Shown here: positions 37,655 to 38,697 of the stretch, in pieces | How the letters are laid out: each line of letters begins with the position of its first letter | Numbering within the stretch: position 1 is the stretch's first letter | Assembly (NCBI GenBank): GCA_050251575.1 | Contig: JBFWMP010000009.1 | Coordinates: forward strand, 1-38,697 | DNA from: X23 sp050251575 | GTDB lineage: Bacteria > Bacillota > Clostridia > SK-Y3 | DNA: 38,697 bases | Direction of reading: 5' to 3' | Program-made: the position numbers and the translations under genes | Notes under the pieces: model-generated | Databases searched by the model: none | Told to the model about the DNA's origin: nothing | Seen by the model: the letters and a program-made list of their open reading frames with translations, nothing else

Positions 37655-38697
37655 CTAATTACCCCCTAAGTATTCATCGGCATATTTCAAAAATTCATCA
37701 AAATAAATAATTGCAAAACTTTTTTCTGTATAGATTTGCTTTAGCATATTATAAAAATTATCTCCAAGCTTCTTATGAAGCATAAAAAAATATACAGCTG
37801 AGTCATTATATGCTAAATTATAATACTGATTTTCAGAATTATAATCCTTAAGATGCAACTCAAAAAGTTTCTGATTATAATATCTGTTTAATTCATTACC
37901 ACTTAACATCAGTGCAAAGTAGTTCACAAGTCCCTCATCAAAAAACGGCTCATTGAGTTGGTCAGTACCTATTATGCCATAAAACCATTGATGGAACACT
38001 TCATGATATGCTACTCTTTTTAGTACTTCACTGCTTTTAAAACAACTCTCGGATAGAAAAACCATATTGGAGAATTCCATCCCTTGTAATGATATTGGCA
38101 CCTTAACAACAAAAAATTCTTCATAAGGATACTCACCTATAGCAGAACTTCCAAACTCAAACGCATTTCTGACATACTCTTCTGCATCTATAGAGTTTAC
38201 ATAATAAACTTTTTTCTCTCCATATTGTTTAACATCAACTGCCGCATTCTTAAAGATCGCAATTGGAAAATCTCTTAAATTCTCGGATTGAAATACCGTT
38301 ATTTTGCTTTCATCTATATCTTTTTCCTCTAGCTTGCCCGGGGCGTAAGCAGTAAAACGCTTGTCCGTCTTTAGCCTTATAGAATAATGGTTGATATCAT
38401 AAATATATGGATCTCCAAAAGAAGATTTGTAGATAAAAACAGGTTGTCCATTCTTATAGACTGCAGGGGTTATAAGAAAATTTGTAAGAAATATACTGTC
38501 CTCACCATAAGAAAGTGTTTCCCCACTATTATTTAATACTATTTCATATTCTATATATATTTTTGACTGCTTTTCTTCAAAATCTACTCTTAAATTTGCA
38601 TCAGAGATAATAACGTTTGTGAAACCTTCCCCTGCTTGCAAACTTTTAATTGAAGTTTTTGCATTGTTTTTTGACGGTATATATAAATAAATAGTCT
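37655..38697 (-). CDS. M1-type metallopeptidase, N-terminal part outside window
   Basis: The visible part is about 346 codons, open without stop to the window edge, so the gene is truncated. Zinc-site signature HEVFHQWF followed 18 residues later by the glutamate of FFDEGLVNY is the HExxH-x18-E pattern of M1 aminopeptidases. QGMEFSNMVFL upstream corresponds to the GAMEN-type substrate motif. A beta-rich region (VDFEEKQSKIYIEYEIVLNN) precedes it, as in M1 N-terminal domains. The TTG at 38641 is in frame but has no good ribosome binding site, and coding continues upstream of it. It is directly followed by the FemX-like gene. Peptide hydrolysis is inferred; location is probably membrane-associated or extracellular, which the missing N-terminus would show. 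Confidence 0.87.
   Translation of the reverse strand, partial: TIYLYIPSKNNAKTSIKSLQAGEGFTNVIISDANLRVDFEEKQSKIYIEYEIVLNNSGETLSYGEDSIFLTNFLITPAVYKNGQPVFIYKSSFGDPYIYDINHYSIRLKTDKRFTAYAPGKLEEKDIDESKITVFQSENLRDFPIAIFKNAAVDVKQYGEKKVYYVNSIDAEEYVRNAFEFGSSAIGEYPYEEFFVVKVPISLQGMEFSNMVFLSESCFKSSEVLKRVAYHEVFHQWFYGIIGTDQLNEPFFDEGLVNYFALMLSGNELNRYYNQKLFELHLKDYNSENQYYNLAYNDSAVYFFMLHKKLGDNFYNMLKQIYTEKSFAIIYFDEFLKYADEYLGGN

Overview
The window is an AT-rich, gene-dense chromosomal segment from an anaerobic, spore-forming Gram-positive bacterium, most likely class Clostridia (Bacillota). Evidence: a glycine T-box leader on a single-chain glycyl-tRNA synthetase, a ydaO-type cyclic-di-AMP riboswitch, AbrB with a Spo0A-type box just downstream of its promoter, the spore maturation genes spmA/spmB, the MurT/GatD pair, a DUF4093 Toprim protein, and strong GGAGG ribosome binding sites. 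No tRNA, rRNA, CRISPR array, phage or insertion sequence was found.

Left part (1-19.2 kb): mostly independent short units on both strands. In order: ferritin; AIM24-family protein; exported beta-propeller protein; T-box plus glyQS; YhcC/YtqA-type radical SAM protein; group III phosphofructokinase; a 57-residue hydrophobic protein; c-di-AMP riboswitch plus an exported SleB-type cell-wall hydrolase; deoB with a Toprim/DUF4093 gene; a zinc-dependent phospholipase C-like protein; a Na+/Ca2+ antiporter; a DUF815 AAA ATPase; a rubredoxin-domain protein; an 81-residue orphan; murT-gatD; and GTP-dependent pckG. Convergent pairs are separated by long, near-perfect hairpin terminators.

Right part (19.4-38.7 kb): almost all on the minus strand, and a recognisable version of the Bacillus subtilis yaaO-tmk-yaaQ(darA)-yaaR-holB-yaaT(ricT)-yabB-yabC(rsmI)-abrB-metS-yabD(tatD)-yabE-rnmV-ksgA neighbourhood. 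It carries clostridial insertions: a ferredoxin and a TlpA-like thioredoxin between ricT and trmN6; spmA-spmB-comB between abrB and metG; a tatD-linked radical SAM gene and a Met/Gly/Pro-rich repeat protein between tatD and yabE. Upstream of the decarboxylase gene stand an alanine racemase, a FemX-like peptidyltransferase and an M1-type metallopeptidase that runs off the window.

Two 100-N placeholders (20306-20405 and 34622-34721) are assembly gaps. The second cuts through genes. The reading frame that appears to cross it is an artefact joining the first half of an Orn/Lys/Arg decarboxylase to the c-di-AMP receptor DarA; the rest of the decarboxylase and thymidylate kinase (tmk) should lie in the missing sequence. 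The first gap sits exactly where rnmV would be expected.

Intergenic space is rich in small dispersed hairpin-forming repeats of several families, including copies of the widespread CATTCTGAGC...GAATCT element. I see no wholly new system. The best leads are the gap reconstruction, the repeat families (one pair differs by a clean internal deletion), the Met/Gly repeat protein, the sporulation-linked comB, a candidate small RNA near 15.0 kb, and an unexplained structured leader before the Na+/Ca2+ antiporter.
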